Assembly (NCBI GenBank): GCA_949318235.1
Contig: OX439134.1
Span: 28,156,459 to 28,220,458, forward strand
Length of the DNA: 64,000 bases
Direction of reading: 5' to 3'
Origin: Ecdyonurus torrentis
Taxonomy: Eukaryota > Arthropoda > Insecta > Ephemeroptera > Heptageniidae
Part shown: piece after piece, positions 1-9,712 of the stretch
Numbering within the stretch: position 1 is the stretch's first letter
How the letters are laid out: each line of letters starts with the position of its first letter
Position numbers and translations under genes: made by a program
The notes under the pieces: generated by a model
Databases searched by the model: none
What the model saw: the letters and a program-made list of their open reading frames with translations, nothing else
What the model was told of the DNA's origin: nothing

Positions 1-374
1 TCTTTAAATATTTTTTTTAATGCATTTAAGACTGTATCCCCAGACTTATCTTTAAGAGCAATGGCCCATGCTTTCTTACAAAAAACATCAATGACCGTTA
101 GAATAAATTTATAACCCTTATTATATTTTGATAAAGTTCTCATGTCACAAAGATCGCATTGAAATAAATTATTCATGGAAGGTACAAAGTAACGTGATCT
201 GGAAAAATGGATTTTTCTCTGTTTGTGTAAAGTGTTCGAATCTTGTGTGCGTAACCAAGCAGCAATATCCTTTTTTTCATATTTACCATTACAAGCCGTC
301 CACAACTTGTTAACTGTACCATAGCTTGCAGAATTTTTTAGATCGTAGTATATTTTTTTCAAAGCAGACTCCAT
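1..374 (-). CDS. Polinton retroviral-type integrase, 5' part only
   Basis: The minus strand is open from an ATG at 374 to the window edge (about 124 codons; the C-terminal part is missing). The protein opens with a zinc-binding/HTH-like segment. It then shows the start of an rve-type integrase core: an aspartate in 'FQCDLCDM' near residue 77 and a second in 'FILTVIDVFCKKAW' near residue 97, the usual spacing of the early core strands. Polinton integrases insert the element into host DNA and make 6-bp target duplications. The ATG is 1 bp beyond the stop of the upstream gene, so the genes are tightly packed and co-oriented. The family call rests on motif pattern and gene neighbours. Confidence 0.8.
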   Translation of the reverse strand, partial: MESALKKIYYDLKNSASYGTVNKLWTACNGKYEKKDIAAWLRTQDSNTLHKQRKIHFSRSRYFVPSMNNLFQCDLCDMRTLSKYNKGYKFILTVIDVFCKKAWAIALKDKSGDTVLNALKKIFK

Positions 375-375
375 G

Positions 376-1428
376 TTACAAGGTTAAGGTTTGCCAACGT
401 TTCTTCTTCCGCGGAATTGCTAAATACTTATCATTCCACCAGTTTTTAACATTAAGTTTACGTTTACGATTTTTTCTCTCATCTAAACCTAGAAATAATG
501 CGCTGTTCTTTATATACCTTTGACCGTTTTTAAGCGATAGTTGTGAGGTAGCTAAACGCTTACTAGCCTTTTTTTTAACGGTTGATACGGTGGATTTCCT
601 TTTATGTTTCGGAGGTCTCATCCACAGCCGTGAATCAAATATATTATTAGCATTTCTTTTTAAAACCCGTTGACAGGTAGCCGAACGTTTAATATTCCTA
701 AGTTTAACAGTTGATGCAAGTGATTTCTTTTTACATTTGGGAGGTCTCATCCACAGGCGTGAATCAAATATATTATTAGCATTTCTTTTTAAACCCCGAC
801 GTTCCTCAAGCATTTCTATATTTTCAACATTTTTATTTTTGCCTATAGTTTTCGTTAACCTTTTCACTTTTTTTTTATTATTTTTAAACTTTTTGTAAAA
901 CTCTAATGTAGCCGCATCTTCGCTCCTGCTACGGTCATAGTTTTCTTGCGGTACCGGGGGATAACTTTGAAACGAAGACGCTAAAGCGCGGTCATTCAAC
1001 GGTGTCATGCTCTGCTGAAACGGGCTTTGTGGCGGCATCGGCGGTTGGCTCCGCGGCGGGATCGGAGGCGGGCTTGGGGGCGGGCTCGGGGGCCAATCCC
1101 GGTTCGAATTAGACGATGCAAAACTACCAAGTGATCTTTGACTTGAAAATAAACTATTTGAACGAGATCGATTAATAGACCTTAAATCTGTATCTTCCGT
1201 TATTAGAGGTATTTTAATAGGTTCTCTCATATTTCGAACACCCTTCATATACTTTTGCAACGTTTGCTCATACCAAATCCATTTGTCTTGATCACTGATA
1301 TTTTTGGCTTGCAAAATATTTTGCATCTCTATATCTAAATTAGATACTGGATTTTCTCCCAAGGTTGGTGCTTTCAACCTGTCAAGAATATCAGGTGTAA
1401 TGAGCATCATTTTTTTACCATGAATCAT
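376..1428 (-). CDS. Basic proline-rich hypothetical Polinton protein
   Basis: This is an open frame of 350 aa. The N-terminal third is mildly charged, followed by a Pro/Ser-rich stretch (about residues 110-150). The C-terminal half is strongly basic, with many KKK/KRK runs. A segment with the core 'NIFDSRLWMRPPK' occurs twice (about residues 213-234 and 256-273), so there is an internal duplication of about 43 aa. The C-terminus carries 'ALFLGLDERKNRKRKL'. No enzymatic motif is visible. Its place beside the pX-like gene, and its basicity, suggest a DNA-condensing or capsid-interior protein, which is inference. The start lies 2 bp from the stop of the preceding gene. Confidence 0.6.
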   Translation of the reverse strand: MIHGKKMMLITPDILDRLKAPTLGENPVSNLDIEMQNILQAKNISDQDKWIWYEQTLQKYMKGVRNMREPIKIPLITEDTDLRSINRSRSNSLFSSQRSLGSFASSNSNRDWPPSPPPSPPPIPPRSQPPMPPQSPFQQSMTPLNDRALASSFQSYPPVPQENYDRSRSEDAATLEFYKKFKNNKKKVKRLTKTIGKNKNVENIEMLEERRGLKRNANNIFDSRLWMRPPKCKKKSLASTVKLRNIKRSATCQRVLKRNANNIFDSRLWMRPPKHKRKSTVSTVKKKASKRLATSQLSLKNGQRYIKNSALFLGLDERKNRKRKLNVKNWWNDKYLAIPRKKKRWQTLTL

Positions 1429-1430
1429 AT

Positions 1431-1748
1431 TTAAATGGTTTGTAAAAGGTATCCAATGAGAGGTGCAAGTAAAGGTAATAAGAAACCCCCTGTCTGTTTA
1501 ATAATAGACCTTTTTTTCTTTAAAGTATCACCTTTTTTACAAAGACGGCGCAACGTGCGTTTATGACGCGATAACTTCTTATACTGTGACGAATTGAGCG
1601 GTATGTTACTATTTAAACAATTATGAGCACATTCACAAATAACATGAATAACTTTATCATCTACTTTTTCTAACAGTTTCTGACGATCCTTAGCTCTAGA
1701 TTTGCGGAGCTTTAGGAGAGTGGGCAAGTATCGCTTTACAGTGCGCAT
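1431..1748 (-). CDS. Small basic protein with C-terminal hydrophobic segment (adenovirus pX-like)
   Basis: The 105-aa protein is rich in Lys/Arg over residues 1-85. It ends in 'KQTGGFLLPLLAPLIGYLL', a Gly-Gly followed by a hydrophobic helix. Short basic proteins with this ending are found in adintoviruses/Polintons, where they are compared with adenovirus core protein pX/mu or membrane-active pVI-like peptides. A role in genome packaging or membrane contact would follow from that. It lies between the ATPase and the basic hypothetical gene, with 33 bp to the former. The assignment is from composition and position, not from a conserved catalytic motif. Confidence 0.6.
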   Translation of the reverse strand: MRTVKRYLPTLLKLRKSRAKDRQKLLEKVDDKVIHVICECAHNCLNSNIPLNSSQYKKLSRHKRTLRRLCKKGDTLKKKRSIIKQTGGFLLPLLAPLIGYLLQTI

Positions 1749-1781
1749 TTTGAACTAATTTTAATGAACCATGTTTCAAAC

Positions 1782-2501
1782 TTATATAGCAAAATATTGT
1801 GTGATATCCTTACCACCATTTTTCGGTACGTATACCGTATTAGATTCACCAGGAAATATTTCTGCTCGGAATCTGAAGGCGTCAGGTGTACTCTGCTTCA
1901 TGTCAAACAGCAAGTAGGAGTGTGGCTTCGACGTGGCGTCTAGATAGGCTTCTTGTATAAATTTAGGATTTTCAGGATATACTTGTCTTGCAAAATGCAA
2001 TGCTTGATTCTTCTCTCTAGGATTCTTAAAGAACACTATGTAATGTGAATTTAACGACATATCCCTGCTACCTTTGCCTTGATGAAAAATATTTTGAGTG
2101 ATAAATATAATGCTTATGTTTCTATGATGACTACCTTTAGAAAATATATCTACTATGCTACCATTAGTTTCTCTCATCAAGTCATCTACAATTAAAAGTC
2201 TAGGTGGTGGTAGTTTCTCCGCAGCTATGTCACTTAAATCGGGTAATCCTTCTATAAACCTCATAGGTGTTTTAACTCTAGATTTAAGCTTTTCATGCAA
2301 AGGTTGACTTTCACCATAGCACCAAATTATTTCTTTAAATTTAACGTTAACCATTACATCTATGTTTTCTAAAAATTTTGAGACAAAAACACTTTTCCCA
2401 CATGATGTAGGTCCAGCAATGATAGATGTAAACGTATGTTGCCACTGCATTCTAAAGTTAAAATGAGATAGGAATAGAGAATACAAGTAATATATACGCA
2501 A
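1782..2501 (-). CDS. Packaging ATPase (FtsK/HerA, A32-like) of Polinton
   Basis: The open frame gives 239 aa. A second in-frame Met at 2450 ('MQWQHTFTS') lies directly before the conserved core and is the likelier start, giving 222 aa. Walker A reads 'GPTSCGKS' about 12 residues after that Met. Walker B reads 'RLLIVDDL' about 70 residues later. A 'FITQN' sensor-like segment follows ('SIIFITQNIF'), as in A32-like packaging ATPases that pump DNA into capsids. The protein is full length for Polinton ATPases. It lies between the polymerase and the pX-like gene on the same strand, the standard block of these elements. Confidence 0.85.
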   Translation of the reverse strand: MRIYYLYSLFLSHFNFRMQWQHTFTSIIAGPTSCGKSVFVSKFLENIDVMVNVKFKEIIWCYGESQPLHEKLKSRVKTPMRFIEGLPDLSDIAAEKLPPPRLLIVDDLMRETNGSIVDIFSKGSHHRNISIIFITQNIFHQGKGSRDMSLNSHYIVFFKNPREKNQALHFARQVYPENPKFIQEAYLDATSKPHSYLLFDMKQSTPDAFRFRAEIFPGESNTVYVPKNGGKDITQYFAI

Positions 2502-2734
2502 ACATTTTTTTAATTTTATTTATTTTTTTATTATTCACAAGTGATTATTTACATTTTATCAATTATACATATTAGTTACAGAATCTTAGTATTTAATTTA
2601 CTTTTTAACATAGTTTTTTCTTCTACATATACATTTTCTTATAATATATTTATTGTATTTATTATTTAACTATATTAACATAGTGTAAACCATAGCATAC
2701 ACTCTAACACATGTCAATGTAACGCATATCACTT
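2502..2734. other. AT-rich spacer between ATPase and polymerase
   Basis: About 230 bp of AT-rich sequence with no ORF. It must hold the 3' end of the polymerase message and the 5' region of the ATPase. A minus-strand TATA-like run is present, but no distinctive signal can be claimed. Confidence 0.4.
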
Positions 2735-5700
2735 TTATTGTAAACATTCCTCCTCATCATCTGTACAAATATGGGACATGTCAAAATCTTCATCATCATA
2801 TCGGCTCATTTCTTCTACAATGGTTGGAATTAAATGATGGCCATGAGGGAGCGTATCTACTTGATTTGGAAGAATGTACCTTTTATCATCCAGAGATGTT
2901 AAAGATATTTTGCTTACTTCCTTTGTAAATAACATATGTTTCTTATTTTGAATCATGCGAAATTGAACACGGTTTATAGTTTTGTACTTAAGACAACGAA
3001 CATAATCTAAATAACTAATTTTCTTGGTCAAAGCATGCTTTTTAACACCTTTTGCACGTTTAATTTCATGATTACCATACTGAAGAGCGTACATTTTAGC
3101 TTTTAATCCTACAAATGACTTTACGGGGATGGAATTGGCTTCATCTTTAAATTTGCCTAATACTTTTTTATTTGAATCATCATGTAATACATTGTCCACA
3201 GGATAGTCTGACGTGTCAAAATCATGCTTGTGTTTAAGCATCTCTGCATAGAAGTCTACACCATCTATGAAATATATATAAGAGTCAGTGTCCATGTAAC
3301 ATAACGAAAGAGCAGCACCATAACGGGGCAGCATTGTCTTGTAATGAAAGTCATACATTAGTTCTTTTGATAGATCTAGAATACTCATTCCAACATAAAT
3401 TGGCTTACACATCGTAACAGTCTTCTTTTGACTTAACACTGCACACAAATTTTCATCGTAAATGATTCTTCTTTTAAAGAATGGGCTTCTGACTAACTTT
3501 CGCAACCTTTTAACGTTGTTTACAACCTCTAGATTTATCCTATTTCGAACTTGCTCCATTGTCTTACCAAAAACTGCATTATTCATCAGCTTGAAAAAGT
3601 CTTTTTCAAAAGCATTTGTAGCTGCTTGTCTTTTAGTTGTATTCATATCTATATATTCTTTCAACCAATTAGACTGGCGGAAGGCAATAACTCTATGAAC
3701 TTTGACGAGTTGTAAGCCATTGTTTAGAGCTTGCTGAAGTAGTCTGTAATGCACAACGTATCTCTCTTTGTGAAATAAGGTAGTAAGGAGTTTTGGGTTT
3801 TTTCCGCCAGGTGGCACGCGGGTTTCAGGTAAAAATGGCAAGTCTTTATGTCTATCGTGTAGCTCTGTAGGATACTGCACGTCTACTTCTAGTATATATC
3901 CCTTTGAGTCGTCATGTTTAAGATTTTTAATAAATTCAGCAGAAAATAATTTTGGGCTTGTCCATCTAAATTCGTCTTTTGGCAACAGCTGGCACATTGC
4001 CCAGCCATAAAGGTTATTAGCGTCCAAATAAGCGATAAATTTCTTATATTTCTTATCAATTTCCCCTAAGTAACTATTCCTAGCTCTTGCATATCTTTTG
4101 ATACATTGTGCAACACCTCCACGAATGCCTTTTTCTATCATAAGTAGCATCTCCTCATCTTGAATCAGCTCAAGTTCAACTTCTGTTTTCCTAAGTGCTG
4201 CATTCCATGCCAGCCCCGGAGCAGTGTAATACCAACACGGGTCTAAGCCATAAGTTTTAAGACAGACTTGACGGAATGCTTCAAATATGTCAGCGAGCAA
4301 AAGTACGTCGAGTTTTAAGTAGAGATCACTGTACTCAGCTAAATTCTTGCATTTGAAGGTTTTAAATACATTGCAGGCATGCCTATAATCGTTCTTTGTG
4401 ATGTTGCTTTCATAAAGCTTGCTATAGAATTCTTTGTATGGTGGAAGTTTTGTTTCTTTCAGTTTTTCAGGATTGTCAATATAATCATAACAAAATACAC
4501 CTTTTCTACGTAATAATTCAATATGCTCTTTCCCAAAATGTTTCTCAACGTTCACTAACATTTCAGGGGTCAAGTTTTTTGTCAAGTTATCCAAACTAGT
4601 AGACATGAAACGAAACGAATCAAGAAATCGAATTTCAATGCCATCTTTTGGAATAATAGAGAATGTTATCATATTCTCTGAAGTGTTAGGAATGACTTTT
4701 ATCTTTGCATCGATATCTCCTAATTGCTTGATGATAAAATGGCCATCATAATGCGAATTATTATGAAGGTATACAGGCAGAAACTTAGGATTTTCAGCTT
4801 GAATGTTACAATTGTTATGAGCTGGACCTCTATATTTTCCAGTGATATGACAATGATCTCTGACTTTGGAATTTTTTTCGGTATAACATTTTTTGCACAT
4901 ATAACATTTTTCTGATTTGTCATATGCTTTCTGTTCTGCAGAAGTAAGGTTATGCATTTTCTCATTCATCGCATAAATTACTTTCATTTTTTGACTGTAT
5001 TTGACAAGATCATTCAAAAATGCTTTAGTAGGATTTTCTGCATTACTTATGATTTTCTCATTAAGTGGAATCCCATCCATAATTTCTTCAGGCAAGTCAG
5101 AATATACAATATAACCGAAACTCATAGGTACATGATTTTGCTTTGTAGTGGAGGAAGATATAGATGGATCATTATTTGGACCCTCAATCTTCACAAGCAT
5201 TGCCTCTGAATCTGCATAAACTACAACTGGGACTCTTGAGCTATGTTGAGGTTGATTGAATTTTACAATGGGTTTTTCTAGCTTGCATTCTCCATTTTCT
5301 AATATGACTTTTTTGGATTTAGGCATTAGAATTCTAGCTACAGGATATTTTTTACATTGATTTTTATGTTCTTGTAAAAGAATTTTGGATGAGTGGTGAG
5401 TTAAACATCTCTTACATATAAACTTACGATGTGAACTTTTAGAAATTTGAGAACTGAAGAGTCTTTCGAAATATTTTATATTTGTGTAATGCATTTTCTG
5501 CGTCTGATTATCTTCTTGTCTTTCTTCTACATTTCTTTCGTCTTCGTCTTCTGCTTCTTCACTTTCAGCGTCTTCAGTAAGCAGGAGAAGGTCAATGTGT
5601 TTTTCTTTAGGTTTAGCAACTTTTTGCGGAGCAATTATTCCGTTCTCTTCTATGGCGTACACACTCACACTTACATTCAAATTATTTTTCTCAAATATTT

Positions 5701-6997
5701 GAATGTCCTTTAGTGCTACAGGGTATGTAAGACCATCCCAATTGAATTCATTTTCATGTTTAAGCAAATTTGTTATTCTTCCTCCATTAGTTCCATGATA
5801 ACAACTTGCTAGTATAGCATACTTGAAACACTTGTCATCATGAAAATTCAATGGATTAATAACTGCTTTTTTTTTTAAGATTTTGGATGGTAACTCTATA
5901 AATGAACTTCCTCGAAGTGGTTCATATTTACTTGTTCTAATCATGACGTTGAGAATCTGAACGACGGACCAACCAGAACCCCTTAACATTTCGTCTTCAA
6001 GTCTATACTGTAAAATATTGAACTGTTCTGTTAAAACGTCGTCTATGTCAGTTGCAGCATATATAGGAATGTTTTCAGTTTTCATATTCCAGTCTATAAC
6101 ATCACCGTCTGGTGCTTGAAGTACCAATTCTAAATCAGAATTAAATTTCAGACATTTCTTAATTTGTAAATCATACTCCAATATCCGCTTTATAGCAGGT
6201 CGCTTGCTTTCCAAAAATTCAAGTGATTGTTTTAAATTTTCAGTATTCATTATTTGATAGTTGGTAAGGTACTTATTAAAAGCAGATTCTGTACGATAGA
6301 TATCACCTTGTAGAAGTGGATTTTTCTGTCCACGTCGAAGGTTCGGTTTTGATCGATCCATTTTTTGACGATTTGCTCTACATGAGCGTTGAATGTGCAT
6401 TCTTAATGTGCTTTTTCCATTAAATTGCTTTTCACAATGGTCACATTTATATACCCCATGATGTGGTATGGAATGTTCACTGTAAGATGTTGTTGCAGGT
6501 TGCAAATGATCTTCTTCAGGAGCCAGAGCTTTCCTTATCAAAGGACAAGACTTTTGTTTATGTCTCTTTAGATTCCATGCATTGGAGCATTTTATATGAC
6601 AATGTTGACATGTGAAAAGTCTAGGAAGTTTTTCTTCTTGCTTTTTTAAAAATTCTTCACGTTCTCTTATATTTTTCATCATTTCTCTATCAAATATAGG
6701 TTGTGAAGATTCTATTAAAGTTTGAGACTCATTTTCTTCTTCTTCTTTTCTTTTCTTTTCTTTTTGAAGTATTTGAAAACTTGTTGGATCTCCCCGTCTT
6801 TCTAAAATTGGTTGAGACGACTCAATCAGATCAATTTCTTGTTCATTATGTACATTAGAATTGCTTGTAGATCTATAAAAATCTGTTATTTTCTTCTGAT
6901 AAGATTTTCTGGGTTTTTTCTTACAGGTGTGTGTCATATGCTGCTTCAGGCTCCATGCCCTTGTCAGCTTTTTGGAACAACGAGGGCATTCAAACAT
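2735..6997 (-). CDS. Protein-primed family-B DNA polymerase of Maverick/Polinton
   Basis: The frame is open from 7042, but the Met at 6997 ('MFECPRC') is preferred because a splice acceptor ends at 6999. This gives 1420 aa. Four C2H2-type fingers are seen at about residues 2-25, 126-150, 182-206 and 522-545. The 3'-5' exonuclease motifs follow: 'YADSEA' (~592), 'NNSHYDGHF' (~744) and 'YSDLYLKLD' (~886). A Cys/His block 'DHCHITGKYRG' (~712) resembles the endonuclease VII/His-Me finger seen in many Polinton polymerases. Polymerase motifs A 'LDANNLYGW' (~989), B 'KLMNNAVFGKT' (~1134) and C 'YMDTDSY' (~1233) are all intact. No stops or frameshifts interrupt it, so the copy looks young. It replicates the element from a protein primer. 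Confidence 0.92.
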   Translation of the reverse strand: MFECPRCSKKLTRAWSLKQHMTHTCKKKPRKSYQKKITDFYRSTSNSNVHNEQEIDLIESSQPILERRGDPTSFQILQKEKKRKEEEENESQTLIESSQPIFDREMMKNIREREEFLKKQEEKLPRLFTCQHCHIKCSNAWNLKRHKQKSCPLIRKALAPEEDHLQPATTSYSEHSIPHHGVYKCDHCEKQFNGKSTLRMHIQRSCRANRQKMDRSKPNLRRGQKNPLLQGDIYRTESAFNKYLTNYQIMNTENLKQSLEFLESKRPAIKRILEYDLQIKKCLKFNSDLELVLQAPDGDVIDWNMKTENIPIYAATDIDDVLTEQFNILQYRLEDEMLRGSGWSVVQILNVMIRTSKYEPLRGSSFIELPSKILKKKAVINPLNFHDDKCFKYAILASCYHGTNGGRITNLLKHENEFNWDGLTYPVALKDIQIFEKNNLNVSVSVYAIEENGIIAPQKVAKPKEKHIDLLLLTEDAESEEAEDEDERNVEERQEDNQTQKMHYTNIKYFERLFSSQISKSSHRKFICKRCLTHHSSKILLQEHKNQCKKYPVARILMPKSKKVILENGECKLEKPIVKFNQPQHSSRVPVVVYADSEAMLVKIEGPNNDPSISSSTTKQNHVPMSFGYIVYSDLPEEIMDGIPLNEKIISNAENPTKAFLNDLVKYSQKMKVIYAMNEKMHNLTSAEQKAYDKSEKCYMCKKCYTEKNSKVRDHCHITGKYRGPAHNNCNIQAENPKFLPVYLHNNSHYDGHFIIKQLGDIDAKIKVIPNTSENMITFSIIPKDGIEIRFLDSFRFMSTSLDNLTKNLTPEMLVNVEKHFGKEHIELLRRKGVFCYDYIDNPEKLKETKLPPYKEFYSKLYESNITKNDYRHACNVFKTFKCKNLAEYSDLYLKLDVLLLADIFEAFRQVCLKTYGLDPCWYYTAPGLAWNAALRKTEVELELIQDEEMLLMIEKGIRGGVAQCIKRYARARNSYLGEIDKKYKKFIAYLDANNLYGWAMCQLLPKDEFRWTSPKLFSAEFIKNLKHDDSKGYILEVDVQYPTELHDRHKDLPFLPETRVPPGGKNPKLLTTLFHKERYVVHYRLLQQALNNGLQLVKVHRVIAFRQSNWLKEYIDMNTTKRQAATNAFEKDFFKLMNNAVFGKTMEQVRNRINLEVVNNVKRLRKLVRSPFFKRRIIYDENLCAVLSQKKTVTMCKPIYVGMSILDLSKELMYDFHYKTMLPRYGAALSLCYMDTDSYIYFIDGVDFYAEMLKHKHDFDTSDYPVDNVLHDDSNKKVLGKFKDEANSIPVKSFVGLKAKMYALQYGNHEIKRAKGVKKHALTKKISYLDYVRCLKYKTINRVQFRMIQNKKHMLFTKEVSKISLTSLDDKRYILPNQVDTLPHGHHLIPTIVEEMSRYDDEDFDMSHICTDDEEECLQ

Positions 6998-7024
6998 TCT
7001 GTAACACACACACAAAAAAGAAAT
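6998..7024 (-). other. Splice acceptor upstream of the polymerase exon
   Basis: On the minus strand a pyrimidine/TG-rich tract of about 18 nt runs into 'TTACAG', followed by one base and then the preferred ATG at 6997. This is a strong 3' splice site. It implies that the polymerase message has a 5' exon further right. The frame continues open through it to 7042, so an unspliced reading is also possible. Confidence 0.55.
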
Positions 7025-7042
7025 ATTATACCTGTATATCAT

Positions 7043-7786
7043 GTGTACATTTTTTTATATGACAAAAGCAATATTTATAAAAAAATCTCATTATACATTA
7101 AGACTTAATACATGTAACATTAAAAGTTATATCAATTCCTTTAGAATTCATTCATTATTTGTCAACTCTGCTTTTACCTAGCAATTTTTTTCTACTCTTT
7201 TCTATAGAATGCATCATTATATCTAATGTTAAAGTTATGATGTCTACTAAGGTACATTAATGTCATAAATATGAAAATATAAAACGTGAAAAGTTATTAC
7301 AAAAGTAAAAAAAAATACAAAAAAAGGAAAAAAATCCATTAAAAGTATCGAAAACAATTATAATAATACAAAAACTGTACAAATATCTCTTAAAAGTGTG
7401 AAGTATTTATTGTACAAGAAAAAAAGTGAAAAAAAAATCCCTTAAAAATTGCAAACTTCTAAAAGTAAAAAAAAAAATGAAAAACTGTAGAAAAAAACTA
7501 AAAAGTAAAACAAAAACACTAAAAAAGTATCAAAATAACTACTGTATTGTTACAATTAGAGTAAAAATTTCTTAAAAGTGTAAAAAAACAATAGCAAAAA
7601 TATTTAAAAAAATTAAAAAAACATCTAAAAAGTAACAAGTATGAAAAAACACTAAAAAACGTTCAAAATTAAAACAAATTCCTAAAAGCGTACAAACTTT
7701 TATGTAAAAATGTTTTAAAAATCCAAAAAAGTGTGAAAAAAATTAACAAACGTAAAAAGTAAAACAATAAAAATAAAAGTGTACGA
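7043..7786. other. A-rich non-coding sequence right of the polymerase
   Basis: On the plus strand the sequence is dominated by A-runs broken by short 'aagtgt', 'aaaagt' and 'gtaaaa' words. It looks like an older, degraded extension of the 91-bp array that follows. It is probably sub-terminal Polinton or flanking sequence. I see no gene. Confidence 0.4.
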
Positions 7787-8745
7787 ATGTTTACTTCAAA
7801 TTGTGAAAAAAAATTTAAAAAGTGTAAAAAAAAACTTAAAAACACGTTAAAAGTAAAAAAATCTACAAAAAAGTACTATTTTTTACAAAAAAGTGTAAAA
7901 AAAACAGTAAATAGTGAAAAAAAAAAAACACTAAAAAATCTCAAAATTGTAAAAATGTACCTCAAAAAAATACTAATTGTTACTAAAAAGTGTTTAAAAA
8001 CACTTCATTGTGTAAAAAAACACTTAAAAAACGTTAAAATGTAAAAATTTACAAAAAAAATAACCAAGTTTTACTACAAAGTGTTTAAAAAACACATTAT
8101 TGTTTATAAAACACTTCAAAAACGGTAAAATGTAAAAATAAAATTACAAAAAAAGAACAAGTTTTTACAAAAAAGTGTTAAAAAACACTTGATTGTGTAA
8201 AAAAACACTTCAAAAAAGTCAAAATGTACAAAATTTACAAAAAAAGTACCAAGTTTTACTAAAAAATGTTAAAAAACACAAAATATTGTGAAAAAACACT
8301 AAAAAAATGTATAATTGTAAAAAATTTTCAAAAAAAGTACCGAGTTTTACTAAAATGTGTTAAAAAACACTAAATATTGAGAAAAAACACCAAAAAAACG
8401 TAAAATTGTAAAAATTGCACCAAAAAAGGAACAATTTTTACTAAAAAGTGTTGAAAAATACTAAATATTGTGAAAAAACACTAAAATAATGTAAAATTGT
8501 AAAAATTTCCCTTAAAAAGTACCAATTTTTACTAAAAAGTGTTCAAAAACACTAAATATTGTGAAAAAACACTAAAAAAATGTAAAATTGTAAAAATTTC
8601 CCTAAAAAAGTACCAATTTTTACTAAAAAGTGTTTAAAAACACTAAATACTGAAAAAAAACACTAAAAAAACGTAATAATGTGAAAAAGTTCCTAAAAAA
8701 GTACCAATTTTTATGTGTAAGTGTTAAAAAACACTAAAAAAGATT
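7787..8745. repeat. Tandem array, period about 91 bp, 8-10 diverged copies
   Basis: Units recur near 7980, 8071, 8162, 8255, 8345, 8437, 8528 and 8619. Each contains the inverted pair 'AAGTGT..AAAAACACT', a second 'AAAAACACT', a 'GTAAAATTGTAAAAATTT' block and 'AAGTACCAATTTTTACT'. Copies become more alike towards 8400-8700. The array is A-rich on the plus strand. A lysine-rich reading frame inside it is a composition artefact. Sub-terminal tandem repeats are common in Polinton terminal regions, but the end of the element cannot be fixed here. Confidence 0.8.
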
Positions 8746-8941
8746 ACAAAACAACTAAAAATTGTTCAATAATTAAATAAATTGATTAAAAATTTGTTTA
8801 TGACAATATAATAATCAATAATTACGAGTATAACACGTATATAATAGTAAAATGTGTTAAAAAAACAAAATAATAAAAAAAAAATCATGAATTATTTTTA
8901 ATATAGTTAATTTGCTACCTTATCTTTTTTTATTATTATAT

Positions 8942-9280
8942 TTAAGGGAGTAGGGGACCGACGTCGGCCATTAGACTCAAACTTTTATCGGTAAAAAAAT
9001 CTGAAATTTTGCACAATGATACTTATGCTTAGGACAATTTCAAATATATAAAATTTTTGGGGGGTCACCGTGCAAATTAATTTTATATGATTTTTTGAAA
9101 TTTTAAGCCCATAAGGCATAATGTTAATTTCAATAATTTTTTTCTTTTTTTTTTGGACGGTGACACATCTTGAAATTTTTATCACGGCTAGGTGTGACCC
9201 TTAGCTACACAATGATACCAAATTTAGACCCAAAACACGAGCTAGTTTTGAGATATAAGGTCGGTCCCCTACTCCCTTAA
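8942..9280. mobile_element. TTAA-bounded MITE, family 1 (copy 1)
   Basis: The element starts 'TTAAGGGAGTAGGGGACCGA' and ends with the reverse complement 'TCGGTCCCCTACTCCCTTAA'. Similar elements lie at 51500, 55572 and 61024, with a worn copy at 53222. TTAA at both ends suggests piggyBac-type mobilisation. No coding capacity. Confidence 0.8.
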
Positions 9281-9539
9281 CCGTAATTTAAAATTTTAAG
9301 TGTTATTTCTTTCACAATAGTATTAAAAAAATGTAAAAAAACAATAAAATTCATACAAATTAATGAAATTGTTTAATTTATATGTTAAATCTCAAAAAAA
9401 GTGATTGTGCATTATTTAATAAACAAAATAACGATAAAAAAAAGTCACTATATTAAAATACCAGTTCATTTTTTTCAACATCATTATATTAAATGTTTTT
9501 AAACTGAAATTCAAAAATAAAAGTATGAAATCTTTTATT
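9281..9539. other. AT-rich spacer
   Basis: AT-rich sequence between the MITE and the promoter region of the three-exon gene. No gene or repeat recognised. Confidence 0.4.
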
Positions 9540-9712
9540 CTGGCTACGCTAGATGGCGTCAGCTGTTTTGAAAAAAAAAAAAAAAACTCCACTTTTTTGG
9601 AACTACTTCTCTTACACCTGTCGGCACTTGTGATTTTAAGACTTTAATACAGTGCATTTTTGAAGTGGTGTCAAGTGACAAGTAAAACGTTCTCCGCTTG
9701 TGTTTACATATC
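9540..9712 (+). promoter_or_regulatory. Probable promoter / 5' UTR of the three-exon gene
   Basis: A less AT-rich island directly before the ATG at 9713. It contains 'AGATGGCGTC' (9552-9561), which resembles a YY1/Pho site, and a CAGCTG E-box just after it, but no clear TATA box. The assignment rests on position and composition only. Confidence 0.35.

Noticed and set aside
1090..1115. tRNA-like 'CGGTTCGAATTA' T-arm word
   Set aside because: It lies inside the Pro-rich coding region and no cloverleaf can be drawn; no tRNA genes were seen in the window.
7787..8044. 85-codon lysine-rich frame
   Set aside because: Pure translation of A-rich tandem repeat units; it does not extend through the array and has no family resemblance.
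7787..8745. CRISPR-like array
   Set aside because: Units are contiguous 91-bp A-rich repeats without unique spacers, in eukaryotic DNA.
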